Source of the DNA: an uncultured Opitutia bacterium
GTDB lineage: Bacteria; Verrucomicrobiota; Verrucomicrobiia; Opitutales; Opitutaceae
Reading direction: 5' to 3'
Assembly: GCA_903839035.1 (NCBI GenBank)
Contig: CAIMAQ010000045.1
Span: 1 to 45,445 of the forward strand
DNA: 45,445 nucleotides
Below are positions 1-9,091 of the stretch, piece after piece (position 1 is the first letter of the stretch; the number at the start of each line of letters is the position of its first letter). Below the pieces are notes generated by a model. That model made no database searches and had not been told where the DNA came from. It saw only the letters and a list, made by a program, of their open reading frames with translations. A program made the position numbers and the translations under genes.

Positions 1-444
<444 letters not shown>

Positions 445-3400
445 GTGACCCCCGAAATCCGCCCCCTCCACAAGCTCATGGCCGCGAACCGCGGCGAGAT
501 CGCCGTCCGCATCTTCCGCGCCGGCACGGAGCTTGGGCTCCGCACGGTGGCCGTTTATGCCGAGGAGGACCGCTTTTGCATCCACCGTTACAAGGCCGAC
601 GAGGCCTACCAAGTCGGCCACGGCAAGGGCCCGGTGGCGGCGTACCTCGACATTGAGAGCATTGTGGGCACTGCGAAGGAAAAAGGGGTGCAGGCCATCC
701 ATCCCGGCTACGGTTTCCTCTCCGAAAACGCCGCACTCGCCCGCGCCTGTGAAAAAGCCGGCATCATCTGGGTTGGCCCGCGGCCCGAGCTGCTGGAGAT
801 GATGGGCGACAAGACCGCCGCCCGCGCGCTCGCGAAAAAAATCAACGTCCCCGTGCTGCCCGGCACCGAGGACCCCGTGACCGACCGGACCGCCGCGCTG
901 AAAATCGCGAAGGAGATCGGCTTCCCGCTCATCATCAAGGCGGCGTTTGGCGGCGGCGGCCGCGGCATGCGCGTGGTGCAGAAGGCGGCCGACCTCGCCG
1001 CGCTGCTCGACGAGGCGCAGGCGGAGGCCGAACGCGCGTTCGGCAACCCGGCCGTCTTCCTCGAGAGCTACATCGCCAACGCCAAGCACATCGAGGTGCA
1101 GATCCTCGGCGACCAGCACGGCAACGTCATCCACCTCCATGAGCGCGACTGCTCCGTGCAGCGCCGCCACCAGAAGGTTGTGGAGGTCGCCCCGAGCTTC
1201 GGCCTGCCGAAAACCATCATCACCGAGCTCTGCGCGGCCGCCGCACGCATGGCGCGCGAGGTGCGCTACGACAACGCCGGCACGATCGAGTTTCTCTACG
1301 ACCTCGACCGGCACGAGTGGTTCTTCATCGAGATGAACCCGCGCATCCAGGTGGAACACACGGTGACGGAAGTCGTCACCGGCCTCGACCTTGTCCGCGC
1401 GCAGATCCTCATCGCCCAGGGCCACGCCCTGCACTCCGCCGCGGTCGGCATGCCGACGCAGGACCAGGTCCCGTGCAACGGCTACGCCATCCAGTGCCGG
1501 ATCACGACCGAGGACCCGGAGAACAAGTTCGTCCCCGACTACGGCCGCATCATCGCCTACCGCTCGCCGGGCGGCTTTGGGGTGCGCCTCGACGGCGGCA
1601 TGGGCTACGCCGGCGCGGTGATTACGCCGTTCTACGACTCGCTGCTCGTGAAGAGCATCACCAGCGGCCAGACCTACGACATCGCAATGGCCCGCGCGCG
1701 CCGCGTGCTGAGCGAATTCCGCATCCGCGGGGTGAAGACCAACATCCCGTTCCTCGAGAACGTCATCGTGCACCCGCTGTTCCGCGCGGGCACGGCGACC
1801 ACCACGCTGATCGACACCTCGCCGGAGCTGTTCACCTTCAAGGCCAAGCGCGACCGCGCATCGAAGCTGCTCAACTTTTTAGGCAACGTGTCGTCAACGG
1901 CAACCCCCACGCCAAGGGCTACCGTCCCGCCAAGCCGCTCGCCGCCGGGCCGGCGCCCGGCCACGACGACCGCAGCACCCCGCCGCCGGGCACCCGCCAG
2001 CTGCTGCTGGAGCTCGGGCCGAAGAAATTCGCCGCATGGACGCTGCAGCAAAAGCGGCTGCTCGTGACCGACACAACCTTTCGTGACGCGCACCAGTCGC
2101 TCATGGCCACCCGGGTGCGCAGCTACGATATGCTCGCCTGCGCGGGCTTCCTCGCGCGCCGCGCGCCGGAGCTCTACTCCCTCGAGATGTGGGGCGGGGC
2201 GACATTCGACACCGCCATGCGTTTCCTCAACGAGGACCCGTGGGAACGGTTGCGCCACCTGCGGGCGCGGGTGCCGAACATCTGCTTCCAGATGCTGTTC
2301 CGCGGCGCGAACGCCGTCGGCTACACGAATTATCCTGACGCGGTCGTCGCCGGTTTCGTGAAGCACGCCGCGGCCGGCGGCATGGACATCTTCCGGATCT
2401 TTGACTCGCTGAACTACCTGCCGAACCTGCGCGTGGCGATGGAGGCGGTGCAAAACACCCACGCCGTATGTGAGGCCGCGCTCTGCTACTCGGGCGATAT
2501 CCTCGATGCCAAGCGCGACAAGTTCACGCTGAAGTATTACGTGAAGATGGCGCGCGAGCTTGAGCGCATGGGTGCGCATGTGCTGGCGATCAAGGACATG
2601 GCCGGTCTCTGCCGGCCGTATGCCGCGCAGAAACTCGTCAAGGCGCTGAAGGAGGAGGTCGGCCTGCCGATCCATTTCCACACGCACGACACGAGCGGTG
2701 TCGCCTCGTCGTCCATTCTCCGCGCCGCCGATGCGGGCGTGGACATCGTGGACCTGGCGACCGCGTCCATGTCCGGCAGCACGGCGCAGCCCAACCTCAA
2801 TTCCCTCGTGGCCGCGCTGCAGCACACGCCGCGTGACACCGGGCTCGACCTCGCCGCGCTCAACACCTTCTCCGACTATTGGGAGCAGGTGCGGGAGTAT
2901 TACCGGCCGTTCGACACCGCGCCGAAAACCGGCAGCGCCGAGGTCTACCTGCACGAGATGCCGGGCGGGCAGTACACCAACCTCAAGGAGCAGGCCGCCT
3001 CGATGGGTGTGGCGCACCGCTGGCCGGAGATTGCGCGCATCTACGCCGAGGTGAACCAGCTGTTTGGCGACATCATCAAGGTCACGCCGTCATCGAAGGT
3101 CGTCGGCGACATGGCGCTGTTCCTCTTCTCGCGCGGCATCAAGCCGGCCGACGTCGTGAACCTGGAGCCCGGCGCCACGCCGTTTCCGGAGAGCGTGATC
3201 GACATGCTCGGTGGCGGACTCGGCTGGCCCGATGGCGGCTGGCCGGTCGCGATGTGGAAGGCCGTGCTGGGCGAAAAGAAGTTCAAGGAGGCCCAGGCGA
3301 AGTATCTCTCAGCCGTCGCGGCGGAGCAGAGACAGACCCGCAAGAAAGCCAAAATCGAAAATCCAAAATCGAAAATCACCGCCGCCGCGGCGGAACTGGC

Positions 3401-3983
3401 GGCCCTGAAGAAACCGCTGGTGGAAAAACTCCGGCGCGAGCCGACCGATGACGAATTCTACTCGCACCTGATGTACCCGCAGGTATTCGCGGACTTTACG
3501 AAGCACCAGCGCGATTTCGGTGACGTGAGCGTGCTGCCCACGCCGGCGTTTTTCTACGGGCTGCGTCCCCGCGAGGAAATTTCCGTCGAGATCGAGGAGG
3601 GCAAGGTGCTCATCATCCGGCTCGTGAGTGTCGGCGACGCCGACAAGGACGGCCGCCGTCCGGTCACCTATGAGCTGAACGGCATCACCCGCGAGGTGTT
3701 CATTGCGGACAAGGGTGTGACGGCCACCGCCAAGTCGCGCCCGAAGGCCGATCTCTCCGATCCGATGTCCGTCGCCGCGCCGATCCCCGGCCTGATCGTG
3801 GTCCTCTCCACGTCTGTCGGGGCCAAGGTCGCCAAGGGCGACAAGCTCTTCATGATGGAGGCGATGAAGATGCAGACGACGATCTACGCGCCGGCGGATG
3901 GCGTGGTCGCCGAGCTGCACGCCGCCGTCGGCGACACGGTCGAATCGAAGGACCTGATCGTGAAACTGCGTTCAGCGGGGTGA
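445..3983 (+). CDS. pyc: Pyruvate carboxylase, frame interrupted by a one-base shift near 1893
   Basis: Biotin enzyme that carboxylates pyruvate to oxaloacetate with ATP and bicarbonate (anaplerosis). Reading from 445 gives the biotin carboxylase domain, with the glycine-rich loop FGGGGRGMR and EMNPRIQVEH. The second frame gives the carboxyltransferase domain (DTTFRDAHQS, EMWGGATFD, HFHTHDTSG) and a C-terminal biotinyl domain with MEAMKM, whose lysine is codon 3867-3869. The two halves lie in different frames. The homology switches exactly at LGNV/SVNGNPHAKG: reading the G at 1893 twice restores a continuous protein of about 1,179 residues, normal for the family. One lost base, through mutation or sequencing error, is therefore the simplest explanation. 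A true two-subunit enzyme is less likely because no sensible start lies at the join. A short lysine-rich linker around 3340-3380 is unusual. The start is GTG at 445; an ATG at 478 is possible. Confidence 0.87.
3349..3376 (+). repeat. Two tandem 14-base units inside pyc
   Basis: The unit CCAAAATCGAAAAT occurs twice head to tail (3349-3362 and 3363-3376) and encodes the linker KIENPKSKI between the carboxyltransferase core and the last part of the enzyme. It is strikingly AT-rich for its surroundings and looks like intergenic filler captured inside a coding sequence. Confidence 0.8.
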
Positions 3984-4128
3984 ACGGTTGGTGCTCTCAT
4001 CGAGCAGTCGGATAGGGTGGGCGGCGACCCGCAGACCGCCGGGAAAAAGAAACCCGTTTACCCTGCGCTGCACGACAGGGCTCGGTTGCTCTTGGCGGGC
4101 CAATCCCAAGGCGCCAAATAAGTTGCAG

Positions 4129-4162
4129 GTCCGCGAGTGATCCTCGCGGGCTTTTTCTTTTT
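4129..4162 (+). terminator. Rho-independent terminator downstream of pyc
   Basis: A 9-bp stem with one G-U pair (GTCCGCGAG / CTCGCGGGC, loop TGATC) at 4129-4151 is followed directly by TTTTTCTTTTT at 4152-4162. It lies about 145 bases after the pyc stop and before the next gene, and is the clearest intrinsic terminator in the window. Confidence 0.75.
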
Positions 4163-4207
4163 GGCAGTGGCGGTTGACCGGAGTCGGCCGGCGTGAAACG
4201 TGTAGGT

Positions 4208-4876
4208 ATGAATCCCGAACAATGGATCGCGGTGGATCAGTATATCACGGATGCACTCGTGCCCGCGGATCCGGTGCTGGACGCGGTGCTCAAGGCCAGT
4301 ACGGACGCGGGCTTGCCGGAGATCAATGTGTCGCCGGCCCAGGGAAAATTCCTGCACTTGCTCACGCGCATCCACGGCGCGCGCCGGGTGCTCGAGATCG
4401 GCACGCTGGGCGGCTACAGCACGATCTGGCTGGCGCGGGGGATGCTCCCGGCGGGCGGCAAGGTGGTCACTCTGGAAGTAGACCCAAGGCATGTCCGGGT
4501 CGCGCGGGCTAATTTTGAACACGCCGGTCTCGCCAAGATGATCGAGGTGCGCGAGGGACGGGCCCTCGATACCCTGTCGCAGCTGGCCACGGAAGGGCGC
4601 GGGCCGTTTGACCTGATCTTCATCGATGCGGACAAGGTCCGGATCCCGGATTATTTCACGTGGGCGCTGAAGCTGTCGCGGCGTGGCACGGTGATCATCG
4701 TGGACAATGTCGTGCGCAAGGGCGCGGTGACGGATGCGAATTCCACCGATCTGAGCGTACAGGGCGTGCGCCAGCTCAACGCGATGCTGGCGACGGAGAA
4801 GCGCGTGAGCGCCACCACGATTCAGACCGTCGGGGCGAAGGGCTACGACGGGTTTACGCTGGCAGTGGTGAATTAA
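4208..4876 (+). CDS. SAM-dependent O-methyltransferase, COMT/CCoAOMT-like family
   Basis: Soluble class I methyltransferase of 222 residues that would move a methyl group from S-adenosylmethionine to a hydroxyl of a small molecule; the substrate cannot be told. Visible motifs are RVLEIGTLGGYSTIWLARG (SAM-binding motif I), KVVTLEVDPRHV (acidic end of strand 2) and FDLIFIDADK, whose aspartates ligate the divalent metal in the family, followed by VIIVDNVVRKG. Length and order fit the methyltransferase 3 family. The ATG at 4208 is preferred; a GTG at 4193 in frame would add five residues. It is a single gene, preceded by the pyc terminator and followed by an inverted repeat, and converges with the flavoprotein gene. 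It works with SAM, not with the corrinoid system further right. Confidence 0.85.
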   Translation: MNPEQWIAVDQYITDALVPADPVLDAVLKASTDAGLPEINVSPAQGKFLHLLTRIHGARRVLEIGTLGGYSTIWLARGMLPAGGKVVTLEVDPRHVRVARANFEHAGLAKMIEVREGRALDTLSQLATEGRGPFDLIFIDADKVRIPDYFTWALKLSRRGTVIIVDNVVRKGAVTDANSTDLSVQGVRQLNAMLATEKRVSATTIQTVGAKGYDGFTLAVVN

Positions 4877-4890
4877 GCGAAGCCCGCTCC

Positions 4891-4978
4891 TTGCCCGCGA
4901 ATTAGCGCGAATAGTTCGGAGAAAACCAAACGGATAGTGGTTCGGATATTCGCGCAAATTTGCGTAATTCGCGGGCAA
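4891..4978. repeat. Imperfect inverted repeat between convergent genes
   Basis: The left arm at 4891-4913 (TTGCCCGCGAATTAGCGCG...) is the reverse complement of the right arm at 4948-4978, except for an extra nine-base block in the right arm. Copies of one arm type also occur near 11330 and, more weakly, 9029-9048. It probably forms a bidirectional terminator-like hairpin. Confidence 0.75.
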
Positions 4979-5030
4979 ACAATCCGGATGGATCGGAGTT
5001 CGTGTTTTTCGTGGCTAAATCAACCCCGTC

Positions 5031-6452
5031 TCACGCCGCCGGGCCGCGCAGATAGCGGAGGACGTCCTCCGCCCGGTAGTGATCATCCCCGGCGGGGACC
5101 AGCCGGGCGAGATCAGTCACCTCGTTGCCCGCGGTCACGATGGCCGGCTCCACGCCGCCGGCCCGCAGCTGACCCAGGTCCACGGTCGCCATGAGCCCGT
5201 TGCACAGGCATTTCCGGCCGATCGTATCGGCGAGGATTCCGCCCTTGCGCAGGTAGGATTCGAGCGGTTCGCCGCCGCAGCGGTAGCCGACGCTGCCATC
5301 GGGTTTGCGGTAGGCCTGCCGCAGGTAGCCGAGATCGCAGATTTTTTCCCGGGCCGCGTAGGTGGCGGCCTCCGACAGCGTGCCGGAGAGTTCCGCGACC
5401 TTGAAGGGAAAGCCGGTGGGCGACGCGGCGGGGTCGGTGAAGACATGAGCTGTGCCGTCGCGGCTGGCTTGGATCATCCGCCGCTTGAGTTCGGGCGAGA
5501 TGCCGGATTCGTCGCAAAAAGCGAACGCCGTTCCGACCTGGATACCCGCGGCGCCAAGGCGCAGCGCCTCCGCCAGCTTGTCCGGCCGGGCCTGGCTGCC
5601 CGCGAGCCAGAAGGGGAGTCCGAGCTCGCGGATCTTGGCGAGGTCGGGCGTGTCGCGCGGGCCGTAGACGGGCTCACCCTGCGCATCCAGCTGCAACGGG
5701 CCGCGCGGCGGCGCGTTATGGCCGCCGGCCAGCTCGCCCTCGACGACGAAGCCATCCACCCGGCCGCTGGACTTGCGGGCGAGCGTCAGGGCGAGCGTGG
5801 CCGAGGAGACGATGGCGAGAAAGTGCGGCCGCCGCAGTTGCGGCGGAGGTCCGCCGCAGAACGCGACCGGGTCAAAGCGGAGGGTGAATTCCTCGCCGGG
5901 CAACGCGCCCTCGACCTCAATCTTCTGCTGCGCCGGTTCGCCCGCCGCCAGTTGGTCGAGAAAGCCGGGAATGGCGCGCGGGATGCCAGCACCCATCAGC
6001 ACGTAGTCCACATCTGCCAGCATCGCGCCATAGAGCGAAGGCAGGGTGGGGAGCTGGATTTTCTCGAGCAGATTGAGGCCGACGACACCGGTGTGCCCGG
6101 ACTTCGCGAGGAAGACCTCGGCAAAATTGGCCACCACCGTCAGCTCGGTCAGGGCCAGCCCTGGTTGCAGCGAGGGCATCGGGTGGGTGGCGAACGGGAC
6201 GGACGCGGCCTTGCCGCCGGGGATGAAGTAGGCGGTCAGCACCCGTTCGGCCATGGCCGGAAGCGGAAACGCCGCGAGCGCCCGGCGAACCTCGCCCGAG
6301 GGATCACCGAGCTGCAGCCGACGCACCAGCACACTGGTCAAGGCGGTGCCCGAGACGACGCCGAGCGCACCCTGCCGGGAGACGGCGCGCGCCAGCTCCC
6401 AATTGGAGACCGCGGCGCCCATGCCGCCCTGAATGATGACCGGATGTGACAT
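5031..6452 (-). CDS. Nitronate monooxygenase / 2-nitropropane dioxygenase family flavoprotein
   Basis: A 473-residue FMN-dependent TIM-barrel protein. The start MSHPVIIQGGMGAAVSNWEL contains the QGGMG phosphate/flavin loop typical of the family. Further on are ELTVVANFAEV, VVEGELAGGHNAPPRG with the GGH motif, and LGAAGIQVGTAFAFC, the usual C-terminal phosphate-binding strand. It is longer than the classic nitronate monooxygenases (about 350 residues) and resembles the larger PfaD-like or uncharacterised subgroup; its C-terminal part has several cysteines (GYRCGG, GRKCLCNG). The true substrate is unknown: nitronate oxidation is the family name, not a proven role. The start is the ATG complementary to 6450-6452; upstream in-frame sequence is GC-rich and not conserved-looking. 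It appears to be a single gene. Confidence 0.8.
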   Translation of the reverse strand: MSHPVIIQGGMGAAVSNWELARAVSRQGALGVVSGTALTSVLVRRLQLGDPSGEVRRALAAFPLPAMAERVLTAYFIPGGKAASVPFATHPMPSLQPGLALTELTVVANFAEVFLAKSGHTGVVGLNLLEKIQLPTLPSLYGAMLADVDYVLMGAGIPRAIPGFLDQLAAGEPAQQKIEVEGALPGEEFTLRFDPVAFCGGPPPQLRRPHFLAIVSSATLALTLARKSSGRVDGFVVEGELAGGHNAPPRGPLQLDAQGEPVYGPRDTPDLAKIRELGLPFWLAGSQARPDKLAEALRLGAAGIQVGTAFAFCDESGISPELKRRMIQASRDGTAHVFTDPAASPTGFPFKVAELSGTLSEAATYAAREKICDLGYLRQAYRKPDGSVGYRCGGEPLESYLRKGGILADTIGRKCLCNGLMATVDLGQLRAGGVEPAIVTAGNEVTDLARLVPAGDDHYRAEDVLRYLRGPAA

Positions 6453-6673
6453 AAATTTAAAACACCGGTCATGGTGGCACCCAGCGGGAAAACGCGGGCA
6501 CGATAACGGCCGATATGTCCGTCCATCCTGTTCCATCCCCTCCGGCAAAGAAAGCCCCGGGCGCCGCCGTGCCGATGGTATAAGCGCCACCGACTCCGCA
6601 ATTATTGTCCACCTGCCTCGGCGGTCCGGAATTTCCGCAGGGCTCAGCCTTGGTGAGCGCCGGATTTTTGCGG

Positions 6674-7261
6674 TTAAACCGATCCGTTGGTCGCTTCCTG
6701 GACCAGCGCGGCGATGCCGGGGGGCAGGGCGAGAGTATGCGCCATGGCCTGGGCAGCGGGGCTGAGTTTTCGCCAGGTTTTCTTCAGGATATCGACAAAT
6801 TTTTCGCGGGGATATTCCGCGTGCTGCGCGGCGAAAGCGCCGATTTCGTTTTCCAGGAAGACCAGCACGGCGGCATCCTCGAGCGCCTGCGTGCCGGGGT
6901 TGGTTTTCAGGCCGGTCTTGGAAACCCACGTTGCGGCCTCGTCCGCCTCGGTAGCGGACACCCCTGCGGCGAGCAGCAGTACCTTCGCGCGGGCGGCCTG
7001 CTTGGCGTAGAGCGAACGGCGCCAGTTGAGATAAGCCACCTTGCCCTCGGGAAAACTCGCGCGCGGCACGGACCAGCGTTCGAGGTGCTGGCAGCGCGCG
7101 GCCAGGCGAAGCAGCGGGGTGGCGCCGGGGATGAGGCGTACGACCCAGGCCTCCACGCGCTCGGCGTAAACCAGTTCGGCGGGACGGCCGTCGGTCGCGC
7201 GAGCCGGATCGGCCGCGTGGGCGGCATCAATCAGTTCACGGGCGCGCGCGTAGGCCGGCAT
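6674..7261 (-). CDS. DUF4202 family protein
   Basis: A 195-residue soluble protein of unknown biochemical function. It carries the features typical of DUF4202: LVYAERVEAWVVRL, LRLAARCQHLERW, YLNWRRSLY, KTGLKTNPGTQALEDAAVLV and DILKKTWRKLSP. Conserved His/Arg residues in CQHLERW and the acidic LED suggest a metal-binding helical fold related to HD-type proteins, but this is inference. The ATG complementary to 7259-7261 is chosen because the family begins a few residues after it. It lies 11 bases downstream of glyS on the same strand, so the two are probably cotranscribed, without an obvious functional link. Confidence 0.8.
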   Translation of the reverse strand: MPAYARARELIDAAHAADPARATDGRPAELVYAERVEAWVVRLIPGATPLLRLAARCQHLERWSVPRASFPEGKVAYLNWRRSLYAKQAARAKVLLLAAGVSATEADEAATWVSKTGLKTNPGTQALEDAAVLVFLENEIGAFAAQHAEYPREKFVDILKKTWRKLSPAAQAMAHTLALPPGIAALVQEATNGSV

Positions 7262-7272
7262 GGCGCGGGCGG

Positions 7273-8802
7273 TCAGTAAACGTGTTCCTCGAGCAGGGCG
7301 AAGAGCTCCGCTTCGGTGATCCGGCGCTGGCTCATCGAGTCGCGCTCGCGGAGCGTGAAGGTCTCGCCGGGCTTCTCGATCGTGTCGAAGTCGATGGTCA
7401 CGCACCAGGGCGTGCCGATCTCGTCCTGGCGCCGGTAGCGGCGGCCGATGGCGCCGGCCTCGTCGTAGAACACGGCGTACCTCCGCTTCAGCTTAGCGTG
7501 GAGCTTCTGCGCGATCGCGACGAGCTCGGGCTTGTTCTTGAGCAGCGGGAGGATGGCGACCTTCACCGGGGCGATGCGCGGGGAGAAGCGGAGCACGGTG
7601 CGCTTTTCGACGGCGCCCTTCTCGTCCTTCACTTCTTCCTCGGCATAACCGGCGCAGAGAACGGCGAGCAGGATGCGGTCGACGCCCACGGCGGGCTCGA
7701 TGACGTGCGGGACGAATTTCTTCTTGGTGGCCTCGTCAAAGATCTCCTGCGGCTTGCCGCTGGCGGCGGCGTGCTGGGTGAGGTCGTAGTTGCCGCGGGC
7801 GGCGATGCCCCACAGTTCCTGCACGCCGAACGGATAGGAGAACATGATGTCCACCGTGCCGCGCGAGTAGAATGCGAGTTTCTCCTTCGGGTGGGTGTAG
7901 CGCGAGAGGTGGCTGGCGGGGAGGCCGATGCTCTTCAGCCAGTTTTCGCACCACGTGATCCACTCCTCGTGGCACTTGGCCCAGTCGGCGTCCTCATGGA
8001 TGAAATATTCCATCTCCATCTGCTCGAATTCGCGCGAGCGGAAGATGAAGTTGCGCGGCGTGATCTCGTTGCGAAACGACTTGCCGATCTGGGCAATGCC
8101 GAAGGGCAGCTTCACGCGGCCGGTGTCCACGACGTTCTTGAAGTCCACGAACATGCCCTGCGCCGTCTCGGGCCGCAGGTAGGCGACGGACGACGCGTCG
8201 GTCATCGCGCCGACGTTCGTCTGGAACATCATGTTGAAGGAGCGTGGCGGGGTGAGGCTGCCGGGTTCGCCGGTGGCGGGGGAGGGGATGAGCGCGATCT
8301 CATCGGGCTGGGCCTCGGTCATGTCCTTGGCGACGATGGGCGAGAGCGCGCCCTGGAGGGCCTTCTTGCGCTTGAAGAGCTCGGCGGCGGCCTGCAGTTC
8401 GGCGGCGGTTTTTTCGCTCTCGAGGGCGGAGACGTAGCCGGCGGTTTTGCCGTCCACGATGACGGCGGCGAAGAACAGCTGGTCGGCGCGGTAGCGCTGC
8501 TTGCTGACCTTGCAGTCCACGAGCGGGTCGGTGAAGCCGGCGACATGGCCGGACGCCTCCCAGACCTTCGGGTGCATGATGATGGAGGATTCGAGACCGA
8601 CGACGTCGTCGCGGCGGCGGACCATGTCGTCCCACCAGCAGTCGCGGATGTTCTTCTTCAGCTCGGCGCCGAGCGGACCGTAGTCGAAGAAGCCGTTGAA
8701 CCCGCCGTAAATTTCGGAGGACTGGAAAATGAAGCCGCGGCGCTTCGCGAGCGCGACAATGGCATCCATGGTGATGGCGGCGGGGGCGGGTGTGTCGGAC
8801 AT
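7273..8802 (-). CDS. glyS: Glycyl-tRNA synthetase, single-chain (alpha2) class II type
   Basis: Charges tRNA-Gly with glycine in the cytoplasm. The 509-residue chain shows class II motif 2 ([20 protein letters not shown]), followed by MEMEYF, and motif 3 ([14 protein letters not shown]), plus the N-terminal [20 protein letters not shown] characteristic of the archaeal/eukaryotic-like dimeric form rather than the alpha2beta2 form. A C-terminal anticodon-binding domain starts near [12 protein letters not shown]. The start is the ATG complementary to 8800-8802; further upstream an in-frame ATG at 8857-8859 would add 19 unlikely residues. DUF4202 follows 11 bases downstream. No T-box-like leader was recognised in the upstream region, which is occupied by inverted repeats. 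Confidence 0.97.
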   Translation of the reverse strand: MSDTPAPAAITMDAIVALAKRRGFIFQSSEIYGGFNGFFDYGPLGAELKKNIRDCWWDDMVRRRDDVVGLESSIIMHPKVWEASGHVAGFTDPLVDCKVSKQRYRADQLFFAAVIVDGKTAGYVSALESEKTAAELQAAAELFKRKKALQGALSPIVAKDMTEAQPDEIALIPSPATGEPGSLTPPRSFNMMFQTNVGAMTDASSVAYLRPETAQGMFVDFKNVVDTGRVKLPFGIAQIGKSFRNEITPRNFIFRSREFEQMEMEYFIHEDADWAKCHEEWITWCENWLKSIGLPASHLSRYTHPKEKLAFYSRGTVDIMFSYPFGVQELWGIAARGNYDLTQHAAASGKPQEIFDEATKKKFVPHVIEPAVGVDRILLAVLCAGYAEEEVKDEKGAVEKRTVLRFSPRIAPVKVAILPLLKNKPELVAIAQKLHAKLKRRYAVFYDEAGAIGRRYRRQDEIGTPWCVTIDFDTIEKPGETFTLRERDSMSQRRITEAELFALLEEHVY

Positions 8803-8866
8803 AGCCTGCCAGACATGGCGGGGAGGGTGGCGGTGGTCAATTTCAACCACGAAGCCCACCCGGATT

Positions 8867-9081
8867 TGTCACCACAAAAGACACGAAAGCTAAGGCACCC
8901 GGATTTTTAACCACGGATTACACCGATGACCCGGATGGAACCCCCATCCCCCAGGACTGGCTGCTTCCTGATTTATCCGTGGCATCCGTGTAATCCGTGG
9001 TCAAAAAGGATTGAGATCGGACGACGCGCCGATTCGCGCAATTCGCGGACCAAATCCGCCGGTTCGACTTTCGTTGTGACC
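8867..9081. repeat. Nested inverted repeats upstream of glyS
   Basis: Inner arms lie at 8905-8940 (TTAACCACGGATTACACCGATG...) and 8971-9007 (...CCGTGTAATCCGTGGTCAAAA), reverse complements with a few mismatches. An outer, weaker pair involves GTCACCACAAAAGACACG at 8869-8886 and CTTTCGTTGTGAC at 9068-9080. It occupies almost the whole 289-base gap between glyS and the lipase-maturation-factor fusion gene. Confidence 0.7.
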
Positions 9082-9091
9082 TGAGGGGAAC

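Noticed and set aside
1874-1890. Programmed -1 frameshift at the T run in pyc
   Set aside because: AAC-TTT-TTA is not a proper slippery heptamer, and slipping there would give a non-conserved peptide; protein similarity switches frame about 15 bases later.
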